Made by a program: the position numbers and the translations under genes. Positions 47,581-59,775 of a DNA stretch of 64,000 bases are shown here, one piece after another. How positions within the stretch are numbered: position 1 is the stretch's first letter; each line of letters opens with the position of its first letter. The DNA comes from Polytrichum commune (taxonomy: Eukaryota > Streptophyta > Polytrichopsida > Polytrichales > Polytrichaceae), in contig OX485803.1 in NCBI GenBank assembly GCA_950295325.1, positions 43,539,554 to 43,603,553 of the forward strand. The letters are read 5' to 3'. The notes below the pieces were generated by a model. It was not told where the DNA came from and did no database searches. It worked only from the letters and a program-made list of their open reading frames with translations.

Positions 47581-48830
47581 GAATTCGACTACACGCACAC
47601 CTCCACATTCACTATACCTGTTGGACTTTATCCAGGTCGCTTTGCAATCTCGCCTGTTTTGTTGATGAACCCAGGATGCGATCAAAGCCGGTCATGCAGC
47701 TTGGTACTCGAAGTCTGCCAGGTTTGATGAAGTAATTCAGCGCGATGCAGCAACTCTCCCTCCGGCTTAATCTCAAATCTCGCCCAGACTATCATTCAAC
47801 GCGCAAATTCTCCGTCTTTGTGCCTGGAGCTCGTACCCAGCCTGCTGTTACCCTGGAAGGAAACACATATCCGGCGGAGGGTGTGCATGGTCTGTGTAGG
47901 TGGTTATAGGACTCCTGGGGTAACTTTGCAGTGTCGAAATTGCGGAGGAATCTCTTTTGTCACGATGATGTGGGTCTGGCAATATTTCCGGAAGCACGAG
48001 GTCTCTCGGATTACCCTAGCAGCTGTGAGTAGATGCGAGCGATCCAGGTAGAGTATGCGGGAAGCATCATATGTAACTTTCTGTCTGCAGAATAATAATT
48101 TACTTCCCGGAAGTGACGACAAGAAAGCAGCCTAGCTAGATCATGAGGAATGATCAAACACCATATTTTCCAACCTTCCGTAACCTCCGTTACTCAAATC
48201 TTCTGGTGAAGGTAGAAGCAGCAGCTGCTGGTTAGTACGTACTCTTCTGGTTCTGATGCATCCCACGGCTTGGTCGGCTACTACACTTGCGGGCCTCCCT
48301 ACCGGTTTCCGTTGCATGAAGTGCACCTAGTGTCCACCCTAGTATCCTGAAACTCCGTGCGAGTGACACAACCCCAAACCGAAGCCAGAAAACACGCTTG
48401 CCCCAGCTATCTATGCCAACCCCACGAGATCGAGCGGCCGACTCTTGCCCGTCCTAACGCCCCGCTAAAAGCGCTTGCGTACGATTCAAGGGGTCCGGAA
48501 AAGTGAGTGAGTCCGTCCGCTCCAGGAAAAGATCGTTAGCCTACTCAAGGGCGGATGCAGGATTGGACTATGTACGAGTGACGGCACAGCGGGCGGGCGG
48601 GTGGGCGGGTGGTTTTGATCCTTCATGGTCGTCTGGGCTGTGTCTCTGCGAAGGAGGGGGCGGGCTGGCGGAGCCACGACGCCGCCGCGAGTGACGGGTC
48701 GGCGGGTCGGGTCGGGTGCGGGTGGGGTGGGGGTGGGGTGATCGCGGACTGGACTCGTCTCACAACACAGGTGGGCTCGTCTCGTCTCGTCTCGTCGACT
48801 GTTGGAAAGCGGTGACGACCCAACATGTGA
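47581..48830. promoter_or_regulatory. GC-rich upstream region of LBD with G-rich runs
   Basis: The composition is much richer in GC and CpG than the rest of the window. It contains five closely spaced GGG runs at 48590-48613, a second G-rich block at 48694-48740, and a (CTCGT)n run at 48776-48800. This is probably the distal promoter of LBD. No TATA box was assigned. Confidence 0.45.
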
Positions 48831-51800
48831 TTAATATTTGTCTCGTCTTGCTTCTCTTCCAGATGAGCTTTTCTTCAATGAATTTGGGGGTGACCAATTT
48901 CAGAGCCAAAAATATAATAACAAAAGACAAATATTATTTCCAACGTCATCACTATTCTCGAGGTGGTGGGTAAGTCCTATTGTGTAAAGGTGCATTTACT
49001 AACAACCACCGCGAATCATGGCCCGAGTGTGCAATTCCTTTTTTGCTTCCAAGTTCGGGTTTTACTCCTATGTGATTTAATGCAACGTTCGAGTCCCTCT
49101 TGTACTCTTTGGAATGAGGGATCCAAAAAGGCAACTTTAAAAACTTGACAATCATACAGAGTAGTAGAAGGGTAATGTACTTAAAATCAAGTTATAAAGA
49201 ATAGGTGGATATTGTTTTTTTTGGGGGGGGGGGGGGGGGCAAGCCAGGAGCCAACAACACGATGTATAGCTATTCAAATTTCAAAATCTCTTAGGTCATC
49301 TATTTGTCTAATGTCGGCTAACTTAATCATGCTAAGGGCATCTTGTCACCTTTCTTTGGGATGGTTTGGCTCCAAAGTGTGCACTCAAGCTATAGAGTCG
49401 CCCCACTCTTGGCTTGGGGTCCTGGTGACCTTCTATATTGCTTTTTGACAATGACTCAATAATCATTTCATTTCTCTCAATAATGAAAACAAAAAATGCA
49501 TAAGAACAACCCTAAAGGCTTAACATACATGTATTCCATACCCTCATTCCCTTCCAATTTAACACGATGTTTTTTTTACTACTCTGGATTCATTCCCCTT
49601 TCCACCTTCCAGGTTGGGATCATAGGGTACTAAGAGCCCCTTAGTGGAAAGCCTTGTTTCTCAAGGTGTGTTACACATAACCACCTTTTTGGTGGTTGTA
49701 ATTCACCTCTTTTTTATTTGTTGTTATTATGTGGAATTGGGAGTCTAGAACTATTAGGTCTTTGAATCCAAAGCAAATTTCAGGAGGTTGATTAGGCTTT
49801 CCACTACATTCCATAGATAGATAGATAGAAAGATAGATAGATAGCCGGCCTCCCACTACAATCCATAAGTTATTTGCCTTTGTTCCATAGATTGCACCAA
49901 TAAGAGGGTGGATCATTAATGTCAAACCCATGCTTCTTCAACTAAAAGAGTAGTTGTGTGTGAACAAAAATAATATTGTAGTTGTGGTTGAAGGTGAGCC
50001 AACTCAATCGCGACAATGGTTTGCTTATATAACTATATTTTATTTTGAGACAAATGAAACAAGTGTTCTTTGAACATTGCCAAAAAACATATAAGGACAC
50101 CTATAGGCTAGTCCATCCCCAAAAAGAAGAAGAGTGGGGAACCTCTCTATGGTGCATTTAGTACCGGTGAGCAACTCCCATATTATTGACAGAAGACAAA
50201 CAACATTACAACAATCTAGAGGTTGGGTTTACTCGTTGTGAAATGAAATCTAAAAAAACTTTGAAAGAAAATGTTGACTCTCAGATTATTAAATGAAGAG
50301 TTTGTTCAAATGCACTTCTCTACTTGCAAGTTGCAAAGCCTGTTGAACCATCCAAGTGGAGTATCACAATCAAATTGATACATTTGCTAAAAATAAAGAT
50401 GAGATTGGAGTTTTGGATGTTCGACCTCTTTTCACAACATGGCTTGTTGCTAGATTAACTAGTAGTGGTAACTAGCTTCGATTTCCTTGTTACAATGGTT
50501 AGTAGATTTTGGACATGTAGTCCAATGTCTTGTAAAGTAACAACATTTTGGTGGCTTTTGCTGTTTGGTTACTCATCTTAAATGGGGCTTGAATAAACAC
50601 CTAATTTGAGTGGTGTGTATAAGGTGTGGATACTTGATTTCTTGGTGAAGGCAATGAACCCCTTCCTATGTGCACCCCTTGCGCCCAGAGGAATATTACT
50701 TGCTTACTAGAAAATAAATATAAAATCCTCACATCTTTATTAAAAGGGATTTAAGACTTCAATATTTGCCTCCAAAATATTTGGTGTCTTGCCCTCACCC
50801 CTTGTATAAAATTTTATTTATAGCTATAACTAAAATATATTATTCTCTTAGTATATATGCTCATTATCTTTTTTTAATTACATTATTGGATTCCTCTTTC
50901 CAATGGTTACAAGAGTTTGTAGAACCAAAAATGAAATATAACACTTCTCATTGCATTAGATTCCATTATATGTAATTAAAATCTAGCTTTATGAAAAAGG
51001 AGTTGTGTACACAAAAATCTGGTGGAGCCAGACTACCTTGAGGCTTGAAAAGGAGGCCACACACATTAAAAAATTGTCAATTTTGAAATGCCAAGGTAAA
51101 ATAATTTTACACTCAACATGCCTAAGCTTGAGGAGCTCGGTTTCAAGGTTGGTCCCTATTTTTTGGGATTATTAATGTTCGATTTCAACTCTGATCGGAA
51201 ATGAAGGTTTTAAGCCTTACAAAAATATTGTCTTGGATTGGAGTTGGAAATGGACAATAATACCCAATAAAAGAGTGGCCAACTTGTAAACCAAGCTCCC
51301 CAAGGTTACTAGAGACATGTCAAGGCCCAAATTCTTTTACCTTGGCTTACCAAACTCTGTTCCAAAACCAATGTTTCGAATGTGTGTGCTCACCACATGA
51401 TAAGAGTAACCATCCTAAGCATGATAATAATGCCCATGTTAGGCACAATAGTGCTTCAAAACATCTTCCTAGTATTTAAGCTTTGCAAAGAAGTTGGTTA
51501 CCCCCCATATTAGGTTGAAGTCCTTGAGGACTTTGATGTAGTCTCTCAGATGTACGGTTCATCTGCTTCTTTTAAGACCTTCTCCATGGTGCAAACTTTA
51601 GATGATATTTAGAGATTATGGTCCATGAGTCTCTTTGGGCTATATAAAAAATTACTCAAATATTTTGTGATGTCTTCTTGCTCTTTGTTGCCCGCCCCCC
51701 CCCCCTCCCATCTTATTGAGGTAGAGGGATGTACTAGAAAACATGACCCTCATATGGTTGTGGTTAATCTCCCCAAGTTGGGTCCCACTACTTAAATTGG

Positions 51801-52240
51801 GGTCTTTGATGCTTACCAGAGCCGAATTCATTCATAAATAAGCAGTTTCTATGCGAAATGCTATTAATGGGCCAAATGCAAACATGGTTGCAAAGTAGGA
51901 GTGTAATTTCCTGTCACCAAAATTAGAAATGAACATGTACCTAACTACTTTATAACTACAGAGGAGGTCATCCAATATTTATTGAACCCACAAACTTTAA
52001 GGTACTGCACATACTGTTTTGCACCTCCTTAGTTTTGAATCATTTCAGTAAGTTCCAACAAGTGATTCAGCTTTCATCTTGGCCAATCAAACCTAGTTGC
52101 AGTAGTAGGAGTCAACCCTCTACATTCCTTTGATAGAACTTAGGGTGTAGCTAGTAAGTTGCAACTACAGAAGAGGCGGAGGTTCTCCCAGCCCTAACTC
52201 AGTCTCAGGAGCGGGCAACACCTTAGGCTCAGGTTTAAAT
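48831..52240. other. Intergenic, simple repeats
   Basis: AT-rich DNA with a T8G17 run at 49215-49239, a GATA-rich insertion at 49816-49852 and an 11-base C run near 51695. No gene is recognisable. Confidence 0.5.
49816..49852 (-). mobile_element. 37-bp retroposed insertion with (GATA/TATC)n tail
   Basis: A 15-bp direct repeat with one mismatch (CCACTACATTCCATA and CCACTACAATCCATA) flanks the insert. Read on the minus strand the insert is GGAGGCCGG followed by a TATC microsatellite, the same arrangement as at 23306-23374. It looks like an extremely 5'-truncated copy of the same family. Confidence 0.55.
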
Positions 52241-52249
52241 CAGCGCCGG

Positions 52250-52435
52250 ATGATGAATGCCGGGAATCGGAAGAAAGGAAAATTGTGGAATGCGCCTCTA
52301 ATATTGATGCTGCTGGCTAATCTTCTGAGTGCTGTTGCGCTTGGAGCAGCGAGCAAGCGAATATTCCATGCTGGGCGAGGAGGGGAGCTGGCGCAAGAGA
52401 GTGAGGGTGACATGAGAGGAGACGGAGTTGGTTGA
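52250..52435 (+). CDS. Small ORF or first exon with one hydrophobic helix
   Basis: An ATG ORF of 61 codons lies in a GC-richer patch. It has a basic N-terminus (NRKKGKLWN), a hydrophobic stretch of about 18 residues (LILMLLANLLSAVALGAA) and a charged tail. This is the pattern of a signal anchor, as in type II Golgi proteins. A possible donor (GAGG followed by GTGACA) near 52407 could make it a first exon, but no downstream exon was found. It may be a small membrane protein, a gene fragment or chance. Confidence 0.35.
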   Translation: MMNAGNRKKGKLWNAPLILMLLANLLSAVALGAASKRIFHAGRGGELAQESEGDMRGDGVG

Positions 52436-52604
52436 TTCCAGTCATTCATGCATGCTTCCTGAGGGCCCAGTCTAGTCGTGTGAGTTAAGCGGAGAGCGAT
52501 CTTTGTCACAAGTTGTACAACGTTTGGTGCATAACTTGGATGAATATGATGATGGTGCGTTCACACGATTAGTCACCGCAGCTAGTCGCTGTCACCACGC
52601 CGCT

Positions 52605-52650
52605 AGCCTCACCCCTTGACTCATATATAATCTTGACCCTTGACTCAGGT
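52605..52650. promoter_or_regulatory. W-box-like TTGAC cluster with TATA-like sequence
   Basis: Three TTGAC words (TTGACTC, TTGACCC, TTGACTC) surround CATATATAAT. TTGAC is the core bound by WRKY factors. No downstream gene is established, so the role is uncertain. Confidence 0.35.
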
Positions 52651-53485
52651 TGGGTAGCTTGCTTGATCAACTTCAGCCAACGTTGCTGCAATATCCTCAC
52701 CAAATCTGTAGGCTCAACCTGGGGGTGGCATTATGTGTCACAAGGCCTGACCGGTCTTACATGTGTGGACTTATAGCGAATATGCATCAGCATTCCTGTA
52801 GTTCTCACAAGGAGAAGGATATATCTTTACAGATTCCTGTGAGGAGAGCAGAAATAGCAGAAATAGCACCCATTCCTCTGTCAAAGGAAATTTTTCAATT
52901 CCTGTGGACATCCCAAAACCTGCAAATTTAAATTACGATTTTATGTGTTCATATTTTGTTCCAGCACTCCAATTTTGCGTCTGAGGGGAAAAAAAGGGGA
53001 ATTTGGAAAAAATTCTTCCTCTCATATTGCTTGTAATTAGTTGTTTTTGGAGAAATTGTGACCCCTTTTCCTTGACGGAAAGAAGTCTTCAGAACCTTGT
53101 CACTTGGCGGCAGCACTAGACTTGCATGCGTTGAGCAGTGGGTTTTAAAAGGGATTGGTCCGCTGGATGGAACGGAGCTATATTGTGATCTGTCATTATG
53201 GATTTCTTCACCTCTTGTGCATGTGTGACGTGAGTGACCGTTGAGCGTGAGCTTTCAGATGTGACTGAGGGTGTTTCACCGATCCTCATACATGTCAATG
53301 ATCAGCAGTTGACCCTGGATTAAACATCCTTCGGTGGCTAATTCAGCGCCGCAGATTTAAATACCAGTACTTCAATCAACCCTGGTGGCATATAGATAGA
53401 CACACAAGTGAGCACAATAATCATTCCGAAACTGAAAACTCATCAACCGATGGGCACTTTCAACTCGGATGTTCTAAACACTTGG

Positions 53486-53505
53486 ATTTGACCGTTGACT
53501 TGACA
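53486..53505. promoter_or_regulatory. Triple TTGAC cluster
   Basis: TTGACCGTTGACTTGAC packs three WRKY-type cores into 17 bases. There is no adjacent gene to assign it to. Confidence 0.35.
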
Positions 53506-54489
53506 CGGGAGCTCAACCATCAATGGTTAAGAAAATTACCACATTACTTCTGGGATTGATCATAAAAACGGCAATAAGAAAATTCACTTCGAGAAATTAT
53601 GGCAGCTCCATGTTTATTACTTGATATTCACATCACCCTTAGTAACTTGGGAATTCAGGGCACCAAATCATCCGAGCTTGATGTGCTTTCCCAGTATGGG
53701 AGATCGGGAACAGTAGTAACGGGGTCTAGTAAAATTTATTGAAGAACAAAAACGCAAGGGGACTAGAATTACCTTCAACGTTTTTGGGTTTCAAATTTCA
53801 TGCGCCGTCAATAGAAATGTCATATTGGTCTGCTCCTTAGATCGCGTGGTCTTCCACATAATATTGACTCCTGGAATGTATGAATCCACATCCATGCGGA
53901 TTCTCTGTGATTGTTGATTTCTGCTCCGGATTGGAAATAAAATAGACGACGACCTGCAGCGTACATAACAAGCTTAGCTGAATCATTCTACAGCCAATTA
54001 CTGAGCGATCTACCAATACTTAAGTAAGTCGCTGTAAGTTCTATAATGAAGTTCACATCATATTCAGCACCTTAGGATCTCTCCATGCATCAAAAGTTAT
54101 TAGGCAGATCTATACGACTTCTCTCCCGGATGCATACTGCAAACACCTGGATTATATAAAGCAGAATTGCACTTAAATCAGCAACAGAGGGTTCAAGTTG
54201 GCTTAAGCAATCCATGTATTAGACAGCTTGAGCTCGATGGCCTCTGATGATCTGGTCACCGAACCTCCAAACCCTTATCTCTGTTGAGATGCTCAAGACT
54301 TTCAATTTCCATGAAAGCAGCATCATTCCAACTACTTATATATGATTTATCATATGGCGCGTATGTCAATAATTTCAGGATGTGATCAGTTGGTCCACCA
54401 AAAGTTGACTCATTTCAACTGCTCTTCTGATCAACAGATCGTTAGTGAGCAGATTTCCTGTTTATACACTGAACTGTATTGATTTTGGA

Positions 54490-54806
54490 CCTTGGTAAAT
54501 AGTTTGGCATGTGTGTAGTGTGACATACCCTAGGTGGTCCTATGGTGGAGCCCACAATATACGCTATCACACAAGAATAATAGTGCGCAACCCTAGTTAC
54601 ACATGTCATGCTCCCAGGATATACCGACTTCCTTTCTCTACGTTGGAAGTCATTTTCAATGCAATAGTAATATTGTAATCTACAACGGGGACCTTTGATG
54701 ATAAATATTGTGCTTTAGTAAAGAGTGTGCACTCGCAATATTATCCCAACGTCTTTTGTGCGAAAATGTCCTCAATAGTGTGCCCCACATTGATTACCAT
54801 AATTAG
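54490..54806. mobile_element. MITE, same family as PLC intron 5 insertion
   Basis: It runs parallel to 32395-32710 over the whole length, with shared TTGGTAAATAGT start, CACATGTCATGC and GTGTGCACTCGCAATATTAT-like blocks, and an ATTACCATAATTAG end. It is more diverged at the ends than the intron copy. Confidence 0.75.
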
Positions 54807-57800
54807 TTTAGGTAGCATAACACATATTATTGTAGTCTTCCAAGTCTTTTTGTCACAATGTTTTGCACACTAACAGAGTTCTGGAATTGCATCACTTAAG
54901 TTTCTAATCTATATGGTTGGTGTGTTGTAGCCGATGAATGGATTGCATTTACTTGGGCACATAATTAGCACTTAGCTGAAAAGTTGAACATTTTCTCGCA
55001 CATGAAGATTACTGAGGCCCAGGAATATTTTGCATAGTCATCATCGATGTGCTACTACTTTGAAGTTCTATTTATCGGTAGTCATGCATGCCACAAGGTC
55101 AACTTGGGGGCTACACTTGAAGGTGTTTACACTACCTTGAAAATTTGACAGAGAAGTTCACTACATGTGATTGTCCCTTCAATGGAAATCTTAAAGAGTG
55201 TCTTAATCATGATTTACATCATTTATGGTATTTAGTGGCACTTATTAGGATATTTTCTATAACTTCTTACTAGAGGATTCATTCTCTACCAGCAAAAAGT
55301 TAAATAGGATGTGTGGACATTGTAGAACACAAATGACTTCACTTGGTCCAATCTTACATTTCTGTCAAAACTGAGTAGCTCCAAATAGTAAGTGACATTA
55401 AATATCATTATTGGTGTAGTTTTACACTAGATATGATCACCCGGTTAAAATTGTTGTGTGTGCTCCATAAATGTTCACATTTGTTTCCTTAAAGTTCCTC
55501 CATAACAAAGAATAATGTGGATGTGGATTAACAATTTTGAAGGTAAACATCATGGGAAACTTCAAAGGACAAACACTGTACACCCCACATTGCTTTTTTG
55601 TAGATAGATATTTTAAATTATATATATGCTAGACCCTTCATGTCTCCCTCTAGAGTAGAGTGCTAGCACGGTTGATAGCAAAGTCGGTTTGAATCGTACC
55701 ACCCATGCACAGACTGCTTGAAACACCAAAACTTAGACCATTTTCATACATGCAATGCTCCTATTTTCAAGTGGTTTGGACCCACTAAGAAGAATAGGAT
55801 TAATTCCTTAAATTTGTGCTTCCTTTTGAGCACTGGACATCTCGTATATGAAAACATTAAATCAATAGACAAGGTGATTGAATTTTGGTGTGCTGATAAA
55901 ACTTTTATTGTCACCCTTTTATTGTCACCGAGAGCCCCACATGTCCAAGGGTGGACTTTCTATACCACATACATACTAATATGAGTGTAAGAAGGGATAT
56001 TGTTTGAGGCATTAGTGTACATAATATATATATATGGGAGAAGTATTACTTTCTCTAGTGTGTACATCTAAACATGCTATTTATTTTTGAAGTAAAGGTA
56101 GATGTACAAAAGGGGGTCCTAGGGTTTAGAAGGAAACAAACAATAGATTTGTTAGTTACATCCAATTCATGTTTTCATTCATTTGTTGTCATATGGTGAT
56201 AGCCCTCAATTATGTTTCAAGATTGACATTCAAGCTCATCGTGCAAGACACTCATCATCCGGTCAATAAACTTTGACTGCATCTAGAATAGGGATAACAT
56301 TACTAACCAACTAGATAATGGTCTCTTTTCAAAGAAAGAAAATTGTGGTCATAAAACTCTCATAAATTTTAGTTGCTTGCTGAAAATTCTACTTTACACC
56401 ACCTAAGTGCTCCCCATAAATGGGGAACACTGGAAATAAAAGAGCATTATGCTTCCCCAATACCTAGTCCCACTAAATGCAACCAAGTTATTGAGTAATG
56501 TTGTGATCTCTTTTATTTGGACCTTTTGATTATGAAACTTGAATGACCTAGATTGACGGCCAGGAGGGGCGGGGGTAACGCATGTTTAGTGGAGTTTAAC
56601 TATACGGATGTGGGCTATTTGTAGTTTTAAAAATTCTATCCTTTTTTGTGGATATCCATGTGTCATAATTAAGTAGGTCATAATTGTTTTATAGGAAGTG
56701 GTATAAAATGGGCAGTGGCAACTTTTGGAAGGAGTGGGAGAGTGGCGACTTCCTTATCACAAATTTTGTAAAATCACGATGAAGAATCGAGCTTCATTAT
56801 CTTAATACCAATGCACTACAAATCAACACTTCACTTAAATGTGAATTTTCCAATGCTTGCGATGCCCTAATAATGATGTTGCCTCCTATGAATCCAAATG
56901 TTTTAATTGATTATATGGACATTGAAAGAAACAAATATGAAATATCCCAATGGTGGATGCTCTTTAAATGCCAATGTAACTTACTACCATTCAATATGTC
57001 AACCCAATCGACCAAGATATGTTATATGAAACCATGTTCAGACAAGTGAAACCTCAAAAAATTGCCCATCCTAGACTGCCATCCGTTTGGTGAGGTGTTG
57101 CTACATAATTTGATAACCAGTTGATTAATTCTAGTTTTGACTTGACGAGACAATGCAACCTCCTTCCCACACACACAAAAGAAAAAAACCCTAAATCGCC
57201 TGTTCAATATTTTAGAGAAGATGCTTCACTACCATATGTAACTTTTAACCAAACTTTGTGCCATTTTGGATTGATTAGCTATACAATGCACAATTTTATA
57301 TCAAATTTGAGGCAAATTTGAGACAAATTTGGGGTCATATTGGTAGTTGAATTAGGGGTAAGTCAATTGAGTAACCCAGAATCATGAAGCTAGGATGTCT
57401 TATTTGTGCAAAGCAAGCTATTATCGATTCTTTCCGTTGATTGGTTTTGCTTCTCTTCATGTAGCAGTGTGGTAGGCTTGAGGGTCTTCATCTCCCTTCA
57501 AAATGAATGTGTCTTCTTGGTTCTTAATTCATTCTTGGTGTTGGTTTTTGGGATTCAAGTCTAAACTTCTTCCTCAGCAAAGTGTCACTGAGTTTTATAT
57601 ACTTTAAGTACATATGTAACTTCTATCCAGACGGCCCTATCTAACTTAGAGGAACCTCTGTCCTACAAGTATGCTCATAAGTTATATATGATCTGTCTAG
57701 TTCCTTTTTGGGGTCCCAACGTCATGGCATCTACATCCCTGGCCATTCGCCGGGGATGATATATAGGTAAAAATTGCAGGAATATCCAACATGAGTGCAT

Positions 57801-59686
57801 ATGTTCGGATTTAGTTTTCACGTAGCAGTTACTTATATTTGGATTAAATGGTAGTAAGTGAAGGAATATTGCCAGTAAAGATAGAGGGGCGTGACGTGAC
57901 ATTTTGGATGAATCGACTTCATCCCACGTTGGATGATGTTGATGACTATGACAACGGCTGGAGTGGGAGATGGAGCTCGTGGGGTGGATTCTGATGCGCC
58001 GCAAGTGGCCCGCATGTTGCGCAAAATGGAGGTGAACTCGAAGGGAGATGGAGGAGTTGTTCTCGTGCCTCACTTGGCGGGCAGCTAGGGAAGCACGAGC
58101 TTGGGCTCATGTGTATGACCAAGCACGCATCATTTGTGGGCAAGGATCCATGGCACCCATGTATGTTGAAGGGTAAGTTTTTTAATTTAAAAGGTTGAAT
58201 CGACTGTGGATTGATACTAGGGACTCCGAATGAGTCCAGTGAGAGCAAGTTGGAATGATTTTGTTAGAAACTTGTAAGGAGTAAGGTTTTATCGGATCTT
58301 CATACATGGATGCTACGAAAATTAAGCTGCTAATCATTTGTGGTGGTGTTAGGTTTGTCTTACCATATTGGGATGCCTAATGGGGATTGCATTGACGACA
58401 TCTTCATGTGCACTAACAATATGATGTAGAAATGTCGAGTTTGCATCACATCACAAAACCTTGCATCTTTAATCAATCAAACAAAAATTTATAATAATGG
58501 AATGCACAAAATATTAGATTATGCATGTACCATTTGAGATTCATCGATCTTTGAACACAAGGACAAGTCATATTAGCCCCACCAATCCTTCGCAATTGTG
58601 AAATTGTAATCTCCGCATAGGTCCTCTAGCACCTTTAACTTTGGGGATAAGTAAGAGCACGCAAGCACTATCAATAATGTAAGCATGAGCAAGTTCAAAT
58701 AGAGCTAGTTGGAGGGGTTTGTGTCATGTTTTGTTCAACTCGGGAATGTGACAAGAAGGAGAGGAAACATTGGAAACAATGAAGCCTTTTAGAATGTCAA
58801 CAATAATGAGATAAAACTTAACTAGGATTTATGTAAATGTGGACAAAGACTTGTCCAAAATAAATAATGTCTCTGAGAGTATTTTTAGCACATTTGGAAC
58901 AAGCACATTCCCAAAAAAAAGGGGGAGGGGGGAAATAAACTAGAAAGCTATGATGAAAGCCCAATGTTCAATTATCCCACCTCATAGTCCAAAGAATCCA
59001 TTTACAAATAAGATTAGGCCTTTAGAGCATGAAAATATAGTCTTGCAGTTCTTCAACCGTTCTAAGGAAGACAAAAAAACATATGACTTATTAAAAAAAT
59101 TGCAATACGGTCTTGACTATGAATCAAATACTCCCAAAGTTCATGGTCAACTCATAGGTACAAAGACAATGGCCTCAATTAAAATCTTGACAACGTCTTG
59201 GTTCACAAAGGGAATTCACAATTCATTTCAATGAATCACTCTTGTAGAGACTTGCAAAAAAAATCACAATTGAAATGAAATTCCAAATTTGAATGCAACA
59301 TTGATAATCCAATACAAACACCTTGGATATCTTTTGATTACTCTTTTGTTAGTTAATGAATGTGGTAATAATTTCTACTCCAATCAAAGTAATAACCCAC
59401 AAGATTAGCTAGATGGGTGGTCTATTCTAGTGTCTTCAAGCAATGACCTTCTCTCTCCTACAATCATCCAAATACATCACATTCATTTGTGCATCACATT
59501 CATCCCTTTAAACCATCCTAAGTTCATCATAAGTCCATCATTTCATCCTTCACAAAATCATTATTCATCCAACCTGAATCATACTAACTCATCTACAATT
59601 CATTCATCATGCCTAGTAGTTGCTACTGCAATGGGGGGTTGGATCAAGGTACCTAACTTCCACCAAATTACACACTAGCCGCCCTT
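54807..59686. other. Intergenic, no gene seen
   Basis: AT-rich DNA. A GC-richer patch at 57890-58090 is open on both strands but shows no known motif. An (AT)n run lies near 56020. The region 59440-59610 is rich in CATC/TTCATC words and low in complexity. Confidence 0.45.
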
Positions 59687-59775
59687 GGCTAGGTTGGCCG
59701 AGTGGTGGAAGGATTGAAGATTAAGCCACCATTCTGAGGAATAATACTTGGATGGGTGACATTTTGCCACCTTCC
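59687..59775 (+). repeat. SINE-like segment: tRNA A-box-like plus 5S-like
   Basis: GGTTGGCCGAGTGGT resembles the A-box arm of tRNA-Leu/Ser. About 35 bases later, TAATACTTGGATGGGTGAC resembles the internal promoter region of 5S rRNA. No B box was seen. It may be a Pol III-type SINE fragment or a 5S relic. Confidence 0.4.

Larger units (their letters stand above)
52436..54489. other. Intergenic, no gene seen
   Basis: Apart from the TTGAC clusters listed separately, the sequence has only short ORFs without recognisable products. Confidence 0.45.

Noticed and set aside
47167-47665. Several 67-163-codon ORFs on both strands in the LBD leader
   Set aside because: GC-rich DNA opens many frames by chance. 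Only the frame continuous with the LOB domain was kept for discussion.
57675-58248. Overlapping minus-strand ORFs in a GC-richer patch
   Set aside because: Both strands are open, no motif is recognisable, and no splice structure supports a gene.
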